From contig NZ_RJJR01000002.1 in assembly GCF_003721595.1 (NCBI RefSeq), positions 124,001 through 188,000 on the forward strand: a DNA stretch of 64,000 bases, read 5' to 3'. Shown here piece after piece: positions 42,470-51,162 of the stretch. This DNA comes from Hanamia caeni. Its GTDB lineage: Bacteria; Bacteroidota; Bacteroidia; Chitinophagales; Chitinophagaceae. How positions within the stretch are numbered: the stretch's first letter is position 1; the number at the start of each line of letters is the position of its first letter. A program made the translations under genes and the position numbers. The notes under the pieces were generated by a model. That model ran no database searches, was not told the origin of the DNA, and worked only from the letters and a program-made list of their open reading frames with translations.

Positions 42470-43980
42470 TTTTCTTTTTGTTTTGTGGGTTGTGAAATCC
42501 AATTATGGCCGTCCCTTGCGATGAGCGCTTCGGCATCTTCAGGCCCCCACGAGTCTGGCGAATAATTTGGAAAATTTAAAGGCTTGCGTTTGCCCCATAC
42601 TTCCAGTATTGGCATTACCACTTCCCAGGCGGCTTCCACCTGGTCTGCACGCATAAACAAAGTAGGGTCGCCGTCCATTACATCATACAAAAGCGTTTCG
42701 TAAGCTTCCGGCTCCTCACCTTTGTAAGTATCTTCATAATTAAAAATCATATTTACCGGATTCAATACCATAGCCTGCCCGGGCCTCTTTGCCTGGAAGG
42801 AGAGGCAGATGTCCATTTCAGGAGAAATACCTACTGACAGGCGGTTTGGCCGCCATGTTTCCGTAGCTTCTTTGGGGAAGGCAAAATCAGGAGCCGGTTT
42901 GAACTGGATAGTTAATTCAGTAGATTTTTCATGAAGCCGCTTGCCGGTGCGCACATAAAATGGAACGCCCTCCCACCGCCAGTTATCAATATAAAATTTT
43001 ACCGCAGCGAAGGTTTCCGTTGCCGATTTTGGATCCGTTCCTTTTTCTTCGCGGTAACCGGGAACTTTTTCGCCCTGCATCCAGCCGGAACCATATTGAC
43101 CGCGCGCCGCATATTCCTGCACCTGGTCTTTGGCAATGCGCCGAATGGCGTTGAGCACATCTACTTTTTTATTCCTGATTTCATTGGCATTGAACGAAAC
43201 GGGCGGCTCCATGGCTATCATGCACACCAACTGCAAAATATGATTTTGAATCATATCGCGCAAGGCACCGGAAGTTTCATAATATCCTCCGCGGCCTTCC
43301 ACGCCAACTGTCTCAGATGCGGTGATTTGAACATGATCTATGTAATGTCTGTTCCATAACGGCTCAAATAAAGCGTTGGCAAAACGAAGCGCCAGAATAT
43401 TTTGAACCGTTTCTTTTCCAAGATAATGGTCGATGCGGTAAACCTGCTCTTCCTCAAAATGTTCGAGTAGCATCTGGTTCATATCTTTCGCACTTTTGAG
43501 ATCGTGTCCGAAAGGCTTTTCCACCACGATGCGGGTATATTTTCTTTCCTGGCATTCTTTCATTGTGGCAATATTTTTTACAATTGCCGGCACCAGTTGG
43601 GGCGCCACTGCCATATAGAATATTACGTTCGGATGATCGCCAGCTTCATCTTCCTTTTCCTTCGCAATTTTGGAAAGCCTTTTATATTCTTCCGGATTGG
43701 TAGCATCCATTTTCAGATAGCTGAGATGTTTGGAAAACTCTTTCCATGCGCCATTCGAATCTTTTATTCTTGAAAATTGATCAATACCTTCTTTTAATTT
43801 TTTTTTGTAATCAGCATCTGAAAACTCTGACCTTCCGATACCAACAATGCTGAAATGATCAGGCATTGCATTATCCAAAAAGAGGTTATATAAGGCAGGA
43901 TTGAGCTTCCGGTAATTAAGATCGCCACTGCCGCCAAAGATGAATAATACCGTAGGTGATAATTTTTTATAGTCTAACAT
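42466..43980 (-). CDS. zwf: glucose-6-phosphate 1-dehydrogenase
   Basis: The 504-residue enzyme oxidises glucose-6-phosphate with NADP+. The dinucleotide-binding motif FIFGGSGDLNYRKLNPALYN is at residues 13-32, the active-site block RIDHYLGKETVQN near 185, and the substrate-binding VVEKPFGHDLKSAK near 160. The GASGDL-type motif reads GGSGDL, a common variant. It is the first gene of a zwf-pgl pair with a four-base overlap. The following gnd gene is separate, 96 bp upstream. Confidence 0.96.
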   Translation of the reverse strand: MLDYKKLSPTVLFIFGGSGDLNYRKLNPALYNLFLDNAMPDHFSIVGIGRSEFSDADYKKKLKEGIDQFSRIKDSNGAWKEFSKHLSYLKMDATNPEEYKRLSKIAKEKEDEAGDHPNVIFYMAVAPQLVPAIVKNIATMKECQERKYTRIVVEKPFGHDLKSAKDMNQMLLEHFEEEQVYRIDHYLGKETVQNILALRFANALFEPLWNRHYIDHVQITASETVGVEGRGGYYETSGALRDMIQNHILQLVCMIAMEPPVSFNANEIRNKKVDVLNAIRRIAKDQVQEYAARGQYGSGWMQGEKVPGYREEKGTDPKSATETFAAVKFYIDNWRWEGVPFYVRTGKRLHEKSTELTIQFKPAPDFAFPKEATETWRPNRLSVGISPEMDICLSFQAKRPGQAMVLNPVNMIFNYEDTYKGEEPEAYETLLYDVMDGDPTLFMRADQVEAAWEVVMPILEVWGKRKPLNFPNYSPDSWGPEDAEALIARDGHNWISQPTKQKEK

Positions 43981-44025
43981 TCGCTTTGTTATTTAAACTT
44001 TAATTCTGAAGAAAATAATTTTTGG

Positions 44026-44047
44026 ATTTATTTTTTTGCTTTACTGT
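44026..44047 (+). repeat. TTTACTGT intergenic motif
   Basis: ATTTATTTTTTTGC followed by TTTACTGT, 29 bp before the convergent 3' end of gnd. Confidence 0.5.
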
Positions 44048-44060
44048 AAAGATCTGCCAC

Positions 44061-44088
44061 TTTCAACTTTCAACTTTTAACTTTCAAC
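44061..44088 (+). repeat. TTTCAAC heptanucleotide array across the gnd stop codon
   Basis: Units TTTCAAC, TTTCAAC, TTTTAAC and TTTCAAC. The gnd stop codon (44077) is formed within the array, at the variant third unit. On the coding strand the unit is GTTGAAA, related to the arrays in the NadR-like gene. Confidence 0.8.
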
Positions 44089-45501
44089 TACCTCCTCCCA
44101 AATGGTATGAAAAATACCTTCCTTATCAACACGCTGGTAAGTATGGGCGCCAAAAAAATCGCGCTGCGCCTGTATAAGATTAGTAGGTAAGAGATTTCTT
44201 CTGTAGGCATTAAAATAGTTCAGTGAAGCCATCAAACCTGCGGCAGGATAGCCATTCAACGCCGCCAGAGAAACGACATTTTGCAAGGATTTTTCTTTAT
44301 CCGTCAATTTTTTTGCAATCGGTTCATCCAGCAACAAATTCTTCAGATCTTTATTTTGATAAGATTTTTTAAACTCATCCAACATTGCCGAACGGATAAT
44401 ACATCCGCCGCGCCATACGCTCACTACTTCGGGTAAAGGAATATCCATGTTTAATTCTGATGAGGCCACCGTTAGCATAGCCAGCCCTTGCGCATAGCTG
44501 ATGATGGAAGCAAAATAAAAGGCGTCCTTCAACTGGCTGATGAATTCTTTTTTATTTGTTGCTATTTCTTCAGGGTTTGTATTATAAATTTTGGAGGCTT
44601 CTTTTCTTTCATCGATAAGCGAAGAAAGATTACGCATCATCACGGCTGAATCGATTGTTGGTATTGGCATTGGCAGATTAAGCCCTTCCTGCGAAGTCCA
44701 CTTGCCGGTGCCTTTGGCGCCTGCTTTGTCTAAAATCTTATCCACCAGGTAAGTTTCTAATTTTTCTTCTTTTTTCTGAAAAATTTCTGCAGTTATTTCC
44801 AGAAGAAATGATTTTAATTCACCCTGGTCCCAATCGGCAAATACACCGTGCAGCTCATCGTTGGTTAGTTTAAGTCCATGATGCATCAAATCATAACACT
44901 CGCTGATGAGCTGCATTATCGCATATTCGATACCGTTATGCACCATTTTTACGTAATGCCCGGCAGCATCACGGCCCAGGTAGCCTACACAGGGCTCCCC
45001 ATTAACCTTTGCAGCTACGGCTTCCAGTATGGGCGCTACTTCTTTATAAGCTTCCTTATCGCCTCCCGGCATTATGCTCGGTCCTTTACGCGCGCCTTCT
45101 TCACCGCCTGAAATGCCAATTCCCATAAAATGAAAACCGGATTTCTCCAGCTCTTTTATTCTTATCAATGTATCTGTGTAATGAGAATTCCCCCCGTCAA
45201 TTACGATATCTCCTTTTTGTAATAAGGGTTTTAATTCACTGATTACGCTGTCAACCGGTTTGCCTGCAGGAACCAGCATCATTATTTTTCGCGGTGTCTT
45301 CAGTTGTGAAATCATTTCTTCCAGCGTATTTACACCCTTAACTGTGGTTCCTTCTGTAGCTGATTTTTCAAAAGCTTTTGTCTTTTCCGCGTTTTTATCA
45401 TAGCCGATTACAGAAAAACCATGGTCAGCCATGTTGAGCAACAAATTGCTTCCCATAGTGCCAAGGCCAATCATTCCAAAATCATATAAATTTTTATCCA
45501 T
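44077..45501 (-). CDS. gnd: 6-phosphogluconate dehydrogenase, decarboxylating
   Basis: The 474-residue enzyme converts 6-phosphogluconate to ribulose-5-phosphate and NADPH. The Rossmann motif is GLGTMGSNLLLNMADHG at 12-28. The substrate-binding GGEEGARKGPSIMPGG lies near 130, and the catalytic Lys/Asn block in HYVKMVHNGIEYAIMQLI is near 185. The long form with 470 residues is the NADP-dependent type. The last codons overlap a heptanucleotide repeat, so the extreme C-terminus is not conserved. It is divergent from the SCO1 gene. Confidence 0.96.
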   Translation of the reverse strand: MDKNLYDFGMIGLGTMGSNLLLNMADHGFSVIGYDKNAEKTKAFEKSATEGTTVKGVNTLEEMISQLKTPRKIMMLVPAGKPVDSVISELKPLLQKGDIVIDGGNSHYTDTLIRIKELEKSGFHFMGIGISGGEEGARKGPSIMPGGDKEAYKEVAPILEAVAAKVNGEPCVGYLGRDAAGHYVKMVHNGIEYAIMQLISECYDLMHHGLKLTNDELHGVFADWDQGELKSFLLEITAEIFQKKEEKLETYLVDKILDKAGAKGTGKWTSQEGLNLPMPIPTIDSAVMMRNLSSLIDERKEASKIYNTNPEEIATNKKEFISQLKDAFYFASIISYAQGLAMLTVASSELNMDIPLPEVVSVWRGGCIIRSAMLDEFKKSYQNKDLKNLLLDEPIAKKLTDKEKSLQNVVSLAALNGYPAAGLMASLNYFNAYRRNLLPTNLIQAQRDFFGAHTYQRVDKEGIFHTIWEEVVES

Positions 45502-45613
45502 AAATAAAGTATTGAGTTTGTAAAATTAATGAAAATGGAGTTGTACGGAAAAATGTATAAGTCACTTATAAGTCATTCTACGAATCTTGACCATTGCGCC
45601 AATGCAGATTCTT

Positions 45614-45621
45614 TACCTTTG
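45614..45621 (+). promoter_or_regulatory. TAnnTTTG promoter element of the SCO1 gene
   Basis: TACCTTTG ends 4 bp before the ATG at 45626. A TTGA-type upstream element at 45587-45590 is poorly spaced. The resulting transcript would be nearly leaderless. Confidence 0.5.
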
Positions 45622-45625
45622 CGCT

Positions 45626-46252
45626 ATGAAAAAGAAGATACTTACCTATTCAATATTTGCGGTGTTGTTGCTCACCGGTTTTTATGTTTCATTGTCATTT
45701 ACAAAAGGATTTTTTGATGTGAAGCTTCCGGTGATGAGCTATGTACAGGATTTTTCATTTACGGATCAAAACGGCCAAACCGTGACTGGCAAAACCGTGG
45801 ATGGCGATATTTATGTAACCAATTATTTTTTCACTACCTGTAAAGGCATCTGCCCAAAAATGAACTTCAATTTAAAAGGTGTTTATGATAAATTTAAAGA
45901 GCACAAGGATTTTGCAGTACTTTCTCACAGTTCAATGCCCGAAACCGACTCCGTTCCATTGCTGAAAGCATATGAAGAAAAAATGCTTCCTAATGATCAT
46001 AGTAACCCGGCTAAATGGTATTTTGTAACCGGCGACAAAGATTCTCTTTATAAGATGGCGCGGCAAAGTTACCTGCTTGACAATCCGAATAACAGCAGCG
46101 TCAATATTGACGAAGCTTTTATCCATACGCAGTTTATTGCTTTGGTAGATAAGCAGAAAAGAGTGCGTGGTATTTACGACGGGCTAAAACCAACCGAACT
46201 GGCGCGGCTTGAAACGGACATTCAAAAGCTTTTTGCTGAAAAGAAATCGTAG
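45626..46252 (+). CDS. SCO1/SenC/PrrC family copper chaperone-like protein
   Basis: The 208-residue protein has one N-terminal membrane anchor (LTYSIFAVLLLTGFYVSL) and a thioredoxin-like domain. The copper motif CKGIC is near residue 80 (FFTTCKGICPKMNF), and the third ligand His is near 169 (EAFIHTQFIAL). SCO proteins deliver copper to the CuA site of cytochrome oxidase. An earlier TTG start at 45587 would put the promoter inside the gene and was rejected. It overlaps no neighbour; the alpha/beta hydrolase gene converges 23 bp away. Confidence 0.9.
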   Translation: MKKKILTYSIFAVLLLTGFYVSLSFTKGFFDVKLPVMSYVQDFSFTDQNGQTVTGKTVDGDIYVTNYFFTTCKGICPKMNFNLKGVYDKFKEHKDFAVLSHSSMPETDSVPLLKAYEEKMLPNDHSNPAKWYFVTGDKDSLYKMARQSYLLDNPNNSSVNIDEAFIHTQFIALVDKQKRVRGIYDGLKPTELARLETDIQKLFAEKKS

Positions 46253-46268
46253 TAAAGCAATAAATATT
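46251..46268 (-). repeat. partial TTTACTGT-type motif at a stop codon
   Basis: On the minus strand AATATTTATTGC precedes TTTACT, which includes the SCO1 stop codon. This is a weaker copy, ending at the gene's 3' end. Confidence 0.3.
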
Positions 46269-46275
46269 GCGATTT

Positions 46276-47556
46276 TTATTTTGAGGCTTTAATAAATTCA
46301 ATAATATCTTTCACCATCATGCTGTCCACGGGCATTGAACCATCCGTATAAGTTTTTTGTTCATCCACACAATCAGCACCTGCATTTTTTAATGTATGCG
46401 ACATGCCGGGAATAATTTTAAGAATGCTTTTTTTATTGGCTTCATGAAGGTTTTGAGCGTCTTTCACTTTTACCTGGATATCGCAAGTTCCCTGCAAAAT
46501 CATGATGGGGCATTTGAGTTTTTTAATTTCTGCGGCAGGAGCATATTTCAACCACGAAATCATGTAAGGTTGAATCGATTTTCTGAATAACATTTGAAGC
46601 GGCTCAGGAATGTTGCTTACTCTATTTCCTTTTTTCAACTGATTAAAAATCGGGGCTATTTGTTCTTTTACTGAATCGGGCCACGGCGCTTTTTGCAATT
46701 GTTCTTCCAAAATTTCATCAATAGGCCTTCCCGCGCCGGCTATCGAAATATAACCACTCACTTTCTTTTTTTGCGCCGCCAGCATCGCAATTAATGAACC
46801 TTCACTGTGGCCTGCAAAAAAAATATTTTTAAAACCGAGGGTATCGTGTAAATAATCAAAAATTTTTTCAGCATCTTTTACATAGTCATCAAATACGAGC
46901 CCGCTTTCAGAAAAATTGGCGGGAATGCTTTTGCCTACACCTCTTTTATCAAAACGGAATGAGGCTACGTTTTGTGAATCCAGACTGTAGGCAAGCATTT
47001 GATATTCATTGGTAGCAATTCCGATTGAGCTATTACCATCTCTATCGGTAGGACCCGAGCCGGCAAATATAATTACGAGCGGCTGCTCATTATTTTTTGA
47101 TAATAGGGTTCCGTATAATTTACTTCCGGCTGCAGACGTGATTGCAATTTCTTTTTCTCCCGGATGAAGAGGTGCAATATTTGCCTGGGATTCACTGTTT
47201 ACTGTGGCCCTGGAGAAATTCAAAGGCAACTGTACGTCATTTTGTTTCCATGTGCCGGTGATTGAATCATTACCAATAAATTTTCCCACATAAGATCCGG
47301 AAATCATTTTTATTTCGAGGTGTAAACTGTCTTCATCATTATTGATACTGCTGAAAGGCAGGCCCATGGCGCTCTGTTTGGGGCTATCCCATTTACCGTC
47401 AATCTTGCCGGCGTCGTTTTTGGTAAAATGAAAAACGATAGGAAGTTTGTTGCCGTTTATTTCAATATTGCCTTCCCAGTTTCCCATTATTTTTTGAGCT
47501 AAAAGAGCAGTTGACAGAAAAAAAGATAATAGGAAAAGCAAAAATGATTTTTTCAT
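46276..47556 (-). CDS. exported alpha/beta hydrolase
   Basis: The 426-residue protein has a signal peptide (to about 20, STALLAQ), a beta-rich N-terminal domain (about 22-130), and an alpha/beta hydrolase fold. The nucleophile elbow GHSEGSL is near residue 250, the oxyanion-side VIIFAGSGPTDRDGN near 155, and the catalytic His in PGMSHTLKN near 392. It resembles secreted lysophospholipase-like or esterase proteins. The last segment with Cys401 may form a disulfide. The substrate is not recognisable. Confidence 0.85.
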   Translation of the reverse strand: MKKSFLLFLLSFFLSTALLAQKIMGNWEGNIEINGNKLPIVFHFTKNDAGKIDGKWDSPKQSAMGLPFSSINNDEDSLHLEIKMISGSYVGKFIGNDSITGTWKQNDVQLPLNFSRATVNSESQANIAPLHPGEKEIAITSAAGSKLYGTLLSKNNEQPLVIIFAGSGPTDRDGNSSIGIATNEYQMLAYSLDSQNVASFRFDKRGVGKSIPANFSESGLVFDDYVKDAEKIFDYLHDTLGFKNIFFAGHSEGSLIAMLAAQKKKVSGYISIAGAGRPIDEILEEQLQKAPWPDSVKEQIAPIFNQLKKGNRVSNIPEPLQMLFRKSIQPYMISWLKYAPAAEIKKLKCPIMILQGTCDIQVKVKDAQNLHEANKKSILKIIPGMSHTLKNAGADCVDEQKTYTDGSMPVDSMMVKDIIEFIKASK

Positions 47557-47560
47557 TTTA

Positions 47561-47596
47561 TGTCAAATCTATAAAGAAATATATGAAAATTTGACA
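47561..47596. promoter_or_regulatory. inverted repeat overlapping the hydrolase promoter region
   Basis: TGTCAAAT (47561-47568) and ATTTGACA (47589-47596) form a perfect 8-bp inverted repeat with a 20-base spacer. The left arm overlaps TAGATTTG (47571-47564 on the minus strand), which ends 7 bp before the ATG at 47556. An operator over a promoter is one reading; an end-of-gldA hairpin is the other. Confidence 0.4.
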
Positions 47597-47609
47597 TCGT
47601 ATGAGCCAA

Positions 47610-48515
47610 TTATGTAGTTAAATTCCTGAACACTTCCTCAAGGCTTTTGCTCTGGGTTTTTAAAGAAAGAATATCTAATCCATTATGAAGGCTGAATTCA
47701 AGAAGCAATTTTTTTACTTTTTCAGGATCCGGTGTTTGCAGGCGGTATTGATTTCCATTTTCCTCTACTTTTTCTACCGTATCTATGTTTTTTAAAATTG
47801 CGGCATCTGATTTTTTGCCAAATTCAACAAAAATGGTATAGGAACCCTTATTGGCAGATTGAAGATTTGCCAATGTGTCATCTGCTACTATTTTTCCTTT
47901 ATTTATGATAATTATCCGGTCGCAAACGCTTTCCACTTCCTGAAGAATGTGCGACGAAAAAAGCACGGTTTTATTTTTGCCTAAATCTTTAATTAACTGC
48001 CGGATGCCGACGATTTGATTCGGGTCGAGGCCCGTGGTGGGCTCATCCAATATCAGCACTTTTGGGTCATGCAAAAGCGCCGCGGCAAGCCCTACTCTTT
48101 GTTTGTACCCTTTGCTGAGCTGGCCTGTCTTTTTGTTACTTTCCGGTTGAAGCCCCGTAATGCCAATCACTTCTTCAATCCTTTTTTTTAATCCGTTTGC
48201 TACATTATGAATTGCGCCTGCAAAATTCAGGTATTCGCGGATATACATTTCATAATAAAGCGGATTGCCTTCAGGCAAATAGCCAATTTGGCTTTTCGCC
48301 GCTACCGGTGCATCATTCACGTTAATGCCATTTACTAATGCTTCGCCACTGTTAGCAGCAAGATACCCGGTTATAATTTTCATCGTAGTCGACTTACCGG
48401 CACCATTGGGTCCTAAAAAACCAACTATTTCATTATCAGCCGCAGCAAACGAAATATCATCCACAGCTTTTTGCGTACCATATATTTTTGTAAGGTGTGA
48501 TATTACAATGGACAT
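47610..48515 (-). CDS. gldA: ABC transporter ATPase, GldA-like
   Basis: The 301-residue ATPase has Walker A GPNGAGKST near 36, the signature LSKGYKQRVGLAAAL near 133, Walker B LILDEPTTGLDPNQ near 155, and the switch His in LFSSHILQEVE. Its sequence and length match the GldA-type ATPase, which serves with GldF and GldG in gliding or related secretion of Bacteroidota. Those partner genes are not in the window, so a general ABC-2 role cannot be excluded. A TACATTTG element lies 5 bp before the ATG. Confidence 0.82.
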   Translation of the reverse strand: MSIVISHLTKIYGTQKAVDDISFAAADNEIVGFLGPNGAGKSTTMKIITGYLAANSGEALVNGINVNDAPVAAKSQIGYLPEGNPLYYEMYIREYLNFAGAIHNVANGLKKRIEEVIGITGLQPESNKKTGQLSKGYKQRVGLAAALLHDPKVLILDEPTTGLDPNQIVGIRQLIKDLGKNKTVLFSSHILQEVESVCDRIIIINKGKIVADDTLANLQSANKGSYTIFVEFGKKSDAAILKNIDTVEKVEENGNQYRLQTPDPEKVKKLLLEFSLHNGLDILSLKTQSKSLEEVFRNLTT

Positions 48516-48520
48516 ACAGG

Positions 48521-48528
48521 CAAATGTA
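48521..48528 (-). promoter_or_regulatory. TAnnTTTG promoter element of gldA-like gene
   Basis: TACATTTG on the minus strand ends 5 bp before the ATG at 48515, suggesting a nearly leaderless transcript. Confidence 0.45.
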
Positions 48529-48633
48529 AATACAAAATCACTCTTGTCTGCACTTCACTTTTGAAATGATTAAGAACAATGGTGGCATATAGTTTGAGGC
48601 TTTAAGGGCATCCGAAAATAAAAAATTATTGAA

Positions 48634-49728
48634 ATGAACAGTGTAAAAAATATTCACGAGCACGGTCAGAGTATCTGGCTTGATTTTTTTGACCGCGAAC
48701 TGATGAACAGTGGCAAACTTCAGAAACTTATTGATGAAGACGGGCTGTCCGGAATTACCAGCAATCCGTCGATTTTTGAAAAAGCAATTAAGGGAAGCTC
48801 AGATTATGATGAGGACATCAAAAAATTATCACAACAGGATAAGAGCAATGAAGAAATTTTCTTTGGCTTTGCTACCGAAGATATCCGCCGCGCTGCGGAT
48901 ATATTAAAGCCGGTGTTTGATGAAGCGAAAGGCACCGATGGATTTGTGAGCATTGAAGTGTCGCCGCTTTTAGCAAATGATACAGAAGGCACCGTAAAGC
49001 AGGCAAGAGAATTATGGAAAACTGTTGACCGGAAAAATGTGATGATAAAAATTCCGGGCACCAAAGAAGGATTGGCTGCCATCCGGCAATGCATCAGTGA
49101 AGGCATCAATATTAATATTACTTTATTATTTGGCATTCCCCGCTATCTGGAAGTAACTGAGGCTTACCTGTCTGGCCTTGAAGACCGTCTGAAAAACAAC
49201 CAGTCAATCGACCATATAGAATCCGTAGCCAGTTTCTTTCTCAGCAGGATTGATGTAATGCTTGACCCGGTTTTGAAACAAAAAAAATTAGATGATCTGG
49301 TGGGCGAAGTAGCTATTGCTTCTGCTAAAGTTGCCTATGAAAAATATAAAGATGTTTTTTTTGGAGAAAGATTTAAAAAGCTTGAAAAACTGGGCGCCAA
49401 AAAACAGAAAGTTTTGTGGGCCAGCACCAGCACTAAGGACCCTTCATTCAGTGATGTAAAGTATGTGGAAGCGCTTATCGGCCCTAACACAATTAATACC
49501 TTACCGCTCGAAACCATTGATGATTTCCGCGATCACGGCAAAGTGCAGGATCACCTGGAAAATAATTTGATGCATTCAAAAATGGTGCTTCAAAAATTAA
49601 AAGAAAACGACATTGATATTGATGAAGTAACTCAAAAACTGGAAGAGGAAGGCATTCAGAAATTTAATACATCTTACGAAACTTTATTAAAAGCGATCGA
49701 ATCGAAAAAATCCAAACAGACCGCTTAA
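48634..49728 (+). CDS. tal: transaldolase
   Basis: The 364-residue enzyme moves a three-carbon unit between sedoheptulose-7-phosphate and glyceraldehyde-3-phosphate. The active-site lysine lies in NVMIKIPGTKEGL near 136, with LSGITSNPSIFEKAIKG near 45 and ASFFLSRIDVMLD near 200. It is of the larger class associated with TalC/TalB fusions in bacteria that carry a C-terminal extension. It precedes gapA on the same strand by 34 bp, so both may be coexpressed in sugar catabolism. Confidence 0.93.
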   Translation: MNSVKNIHEHGQSIWLDFFDRELMNSGKLQKLIDEDGLSGITSNPSIFEKAIKGSSDYDEDIKKLSQQDKSNEEIFFGFATEDIRRAADILKPVFDEAKGTDGFVSIEVSPLLANDTEGTVKQARELWKTVDRKNVMIKIPGTKEGLAAIRQCISEGININITLLFGIPRYLEVTEAYLSGLEDRLKNNQSIDHIESVASFFLSRIDVMLDPVLKQKKLDDLVGEVAIASAKVAYEKYKDVFFGERFKKLEKLGAKKQKVLWASTSTKDPSFSDVKYVEALIGPNTINTLPLETIDDFRDHGKVQDHLENNLMHSKMVLQKLKENDIDIDEVTQKLEEEGIQKFNTSYETLLKAIESKKSKQTA

Positions 49729-49762
49729 ATCTGATATATATAAAATAGATAATTTTTAATCA

Positions 49763-50752
49763 ATGAAAAAAATAGCAATTAACGGGTTTGGCCGGATAGG
49801 CCGTGCCGCCCTTAAAGTGATAATGGACACTCCGGATATGGAGGTAATCGCGATAAATGATTTAATGACGCTCGAAAATGCTTCCTACTTGTTGCAATAT
49901 GACAGTGCGTACCGCCACTATGATAAAGAAGTAAGCTTTGAAGCAGATAAATTAAAAGTCGGCGATAAAACGATTTCCTATTTATCTGTCAAAGATCCTT
50001 CTCAATTGCCCTGGAAAGATTTGGGAGTAGATGTAGTTATTGAAAGTACAGGCCTTTTTACCAATCGCGAAGACGCAGAAAAGCATTTATTTGCCGGAGC
50101 AAGGCACGTGGTGATCTCGGGCCCTACTAAAAGTGTGGATACGCCCACAATTGTTCACGGAGTCAATACAGAAGATGGTAAAGTGGCCATTTTTTCATGC
50201 GCAAGTTGCACTACCAACAACATAAGCCCCATAATCGAAATTCTTGGCAGAAGAATCGGAATCAAAAAAGCAATCTTAAATACTACGCATGCTTATACCG
50301 CTTCGCAGGGTATTGTAGATGGCCCTTCAAAGAAGAAATTAAGAATGGGCCGCGCGGCCGCAATGAACCTCGTGCCTGCTACCACCGGTGCGGCAATTGC
50401 CACAACAAAAGCTTTGCCTCAATACCAGGGAAAGTTTGATGGCGTTGCCGTGAGAACGCCCGTAGTCGTCGGTTCTATTTCTGATATTACTTTTGTTGCA
50501 GACCGGCCTACCACGGTGGAGGAAATTAATAACATTTTAAAAGAAGAAGCCGCCACAGACAGGTATAAAGAAGTAATATCCGTTTCAGACGCGCCACTCG
50601 TTTCTTCAGATATTATTCAGAGCTCATTTGCTTCTATAGTGGATGCTGAAATGACACGCGTGGTGGATGGGGATTTATGTAAAGTGATGGCATGGTACGA
50701 TAATGAATGGGGATTTACCAATCAAATGATCAGGCAGATTAAGGAACTATAA
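49763..50752 (+). CDS. gap: glyceraldehyde-3-phosphate dehydrogenase, type I
   Basis: The 329-residue enzyme has the NAD motif INGFGRIGRAALK at residues 4-16, the catalytic SCASCTTNN near 150, and NEWGFTNQM at the C-terminal end. A glycolytic NAD-type reading is supported by Asp/Asn at the cofactor end of the Rossmann fold (INDL). It follows transaldolase by 34 bp. A candidate terminator hairpin lies at 50811-50833, 58 bp after the stop. Confidence 0.95.
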   Translation: MKKIAINGFGRIGRAALKVIMDTPDMEVIAINDLMTLENASYLLQYDSAYRHYDKEVSFEADKLKVGDKTISYLSVKDPSQLPWKDLGVDVVIESTGLFTNREDAEKHLFAGARHVVISGPTKSVDTPTIVHGVNTEDGKVAIFSCASCTTNNISPIIEILGRRIGIKKAILNTTHAYTASQGIVDGPSKKKLRMGRAAAMNLVPATTGAAIATTKALPQYQGKFDGVAVRTPVVVGSISDITFVADRPTTVEEINNILKEEAATDRYKEVISVSDAPLVSSDIIQSSFASIVDAEMTRVVDGDLCKVMAWYDNEWGFTNQMIRQIKEL

Positions 50753-50765
50753 AATAAAAAATTGA

Positions 50766-50785
50766 ATTATAACTTGCTTTACTGC
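50766..50785 (+). repeat. TTTACTGC intergenic motif
   Basis: ATTATAACTTGC followed by TTTACTGC, 13 bp after the gapA stop codon, in gene direction. Confidence 0.4.
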
Positions 50786-50805
50786 CTCGTGCCATTAGCA
50801 TAAAC

Positions 50806-50833
50806 AAAAACTTCCGCTTTTCTGGAGCGGAAG
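50806..50833. terminator. hairpin terminator, better fitted to the minus strand
   Basis: CTTCCGCT (50811-50818) and AGCGGAAG (50826-50833) form a perfect 8-bp stem with a 7-base loop. On the minus strand TTTTTGTTT follows, fitting the end of the small unit at 50888-51037. On the plus strand CTTTAATACTTT follows, so it may also serve gapA. Confidence 0.7.
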
Positions 50834-50887
50834 CTTTAATACTTTATTTCTAAAGGTTATTGGTTTTTCAGGATACGTTTGGCTGGA

Positions 50888-51037
50888 TTAAGGCCGGTTT
50901 TCATTGGAATAATTATCTTTCTTAGGATCTGAATTTTGAAAAAAGAAGTTGACTGATATCGGATTCATGGTTTTTCCCGGATTAGAGGAATAAGTATTTT
51001 CAATGGATTTGGATTTTCGATTAATGTTGTTGAACAT
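50888..51037 (-). CDS. possible small protein gene (49 codons)
   Basis: A minus-strand ATG at 51037 opens a 49-residue frame ending at 50888. It encodes a polar, Asn/Ser-rich peptide with FNNINRKSKSIEN at the start and NSDPKKDNYSNEN near the end. No known family was recognised, and the peptide has no membrane segment. The case for a real gene comes from its surroundings: a TATCTTTG element 17 bp upstream and a good terminator 54 bp after the stop. A small RNA is the alternative. It lies in the 410-bp gap between gapA and DUF488, which contains no other gene. Confidence 0.4.
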   Translation of the reverse strand: MFNNINRKSKSIENTYSSNPGKTMNPISVNFFFQNSDPKKDNYSNENRP

Positions 51038-51054
51038 CAATCAACTTCTGAATG

Positions 51055-51062
51055 CAAAGATA
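51055..51062 (-). promoter_or_regulatory. TAnnTTTG promoter of the small minus-strand unit
   Basis: TATCTTTG on the minus strand. A TTGT lies exactly 19 bp upstream, close to the TTTG consensus. Confidence 0.5.
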
Positions 51063-51162
51063 AAATGCAACCGATTGCTGTACAAGAGCAATAATGACCA
51101 TTTTTTGCAATACTGAATTTACGGCCTCTGTCGTAGTTTTACGATATTTCAATTAGGAAAAT

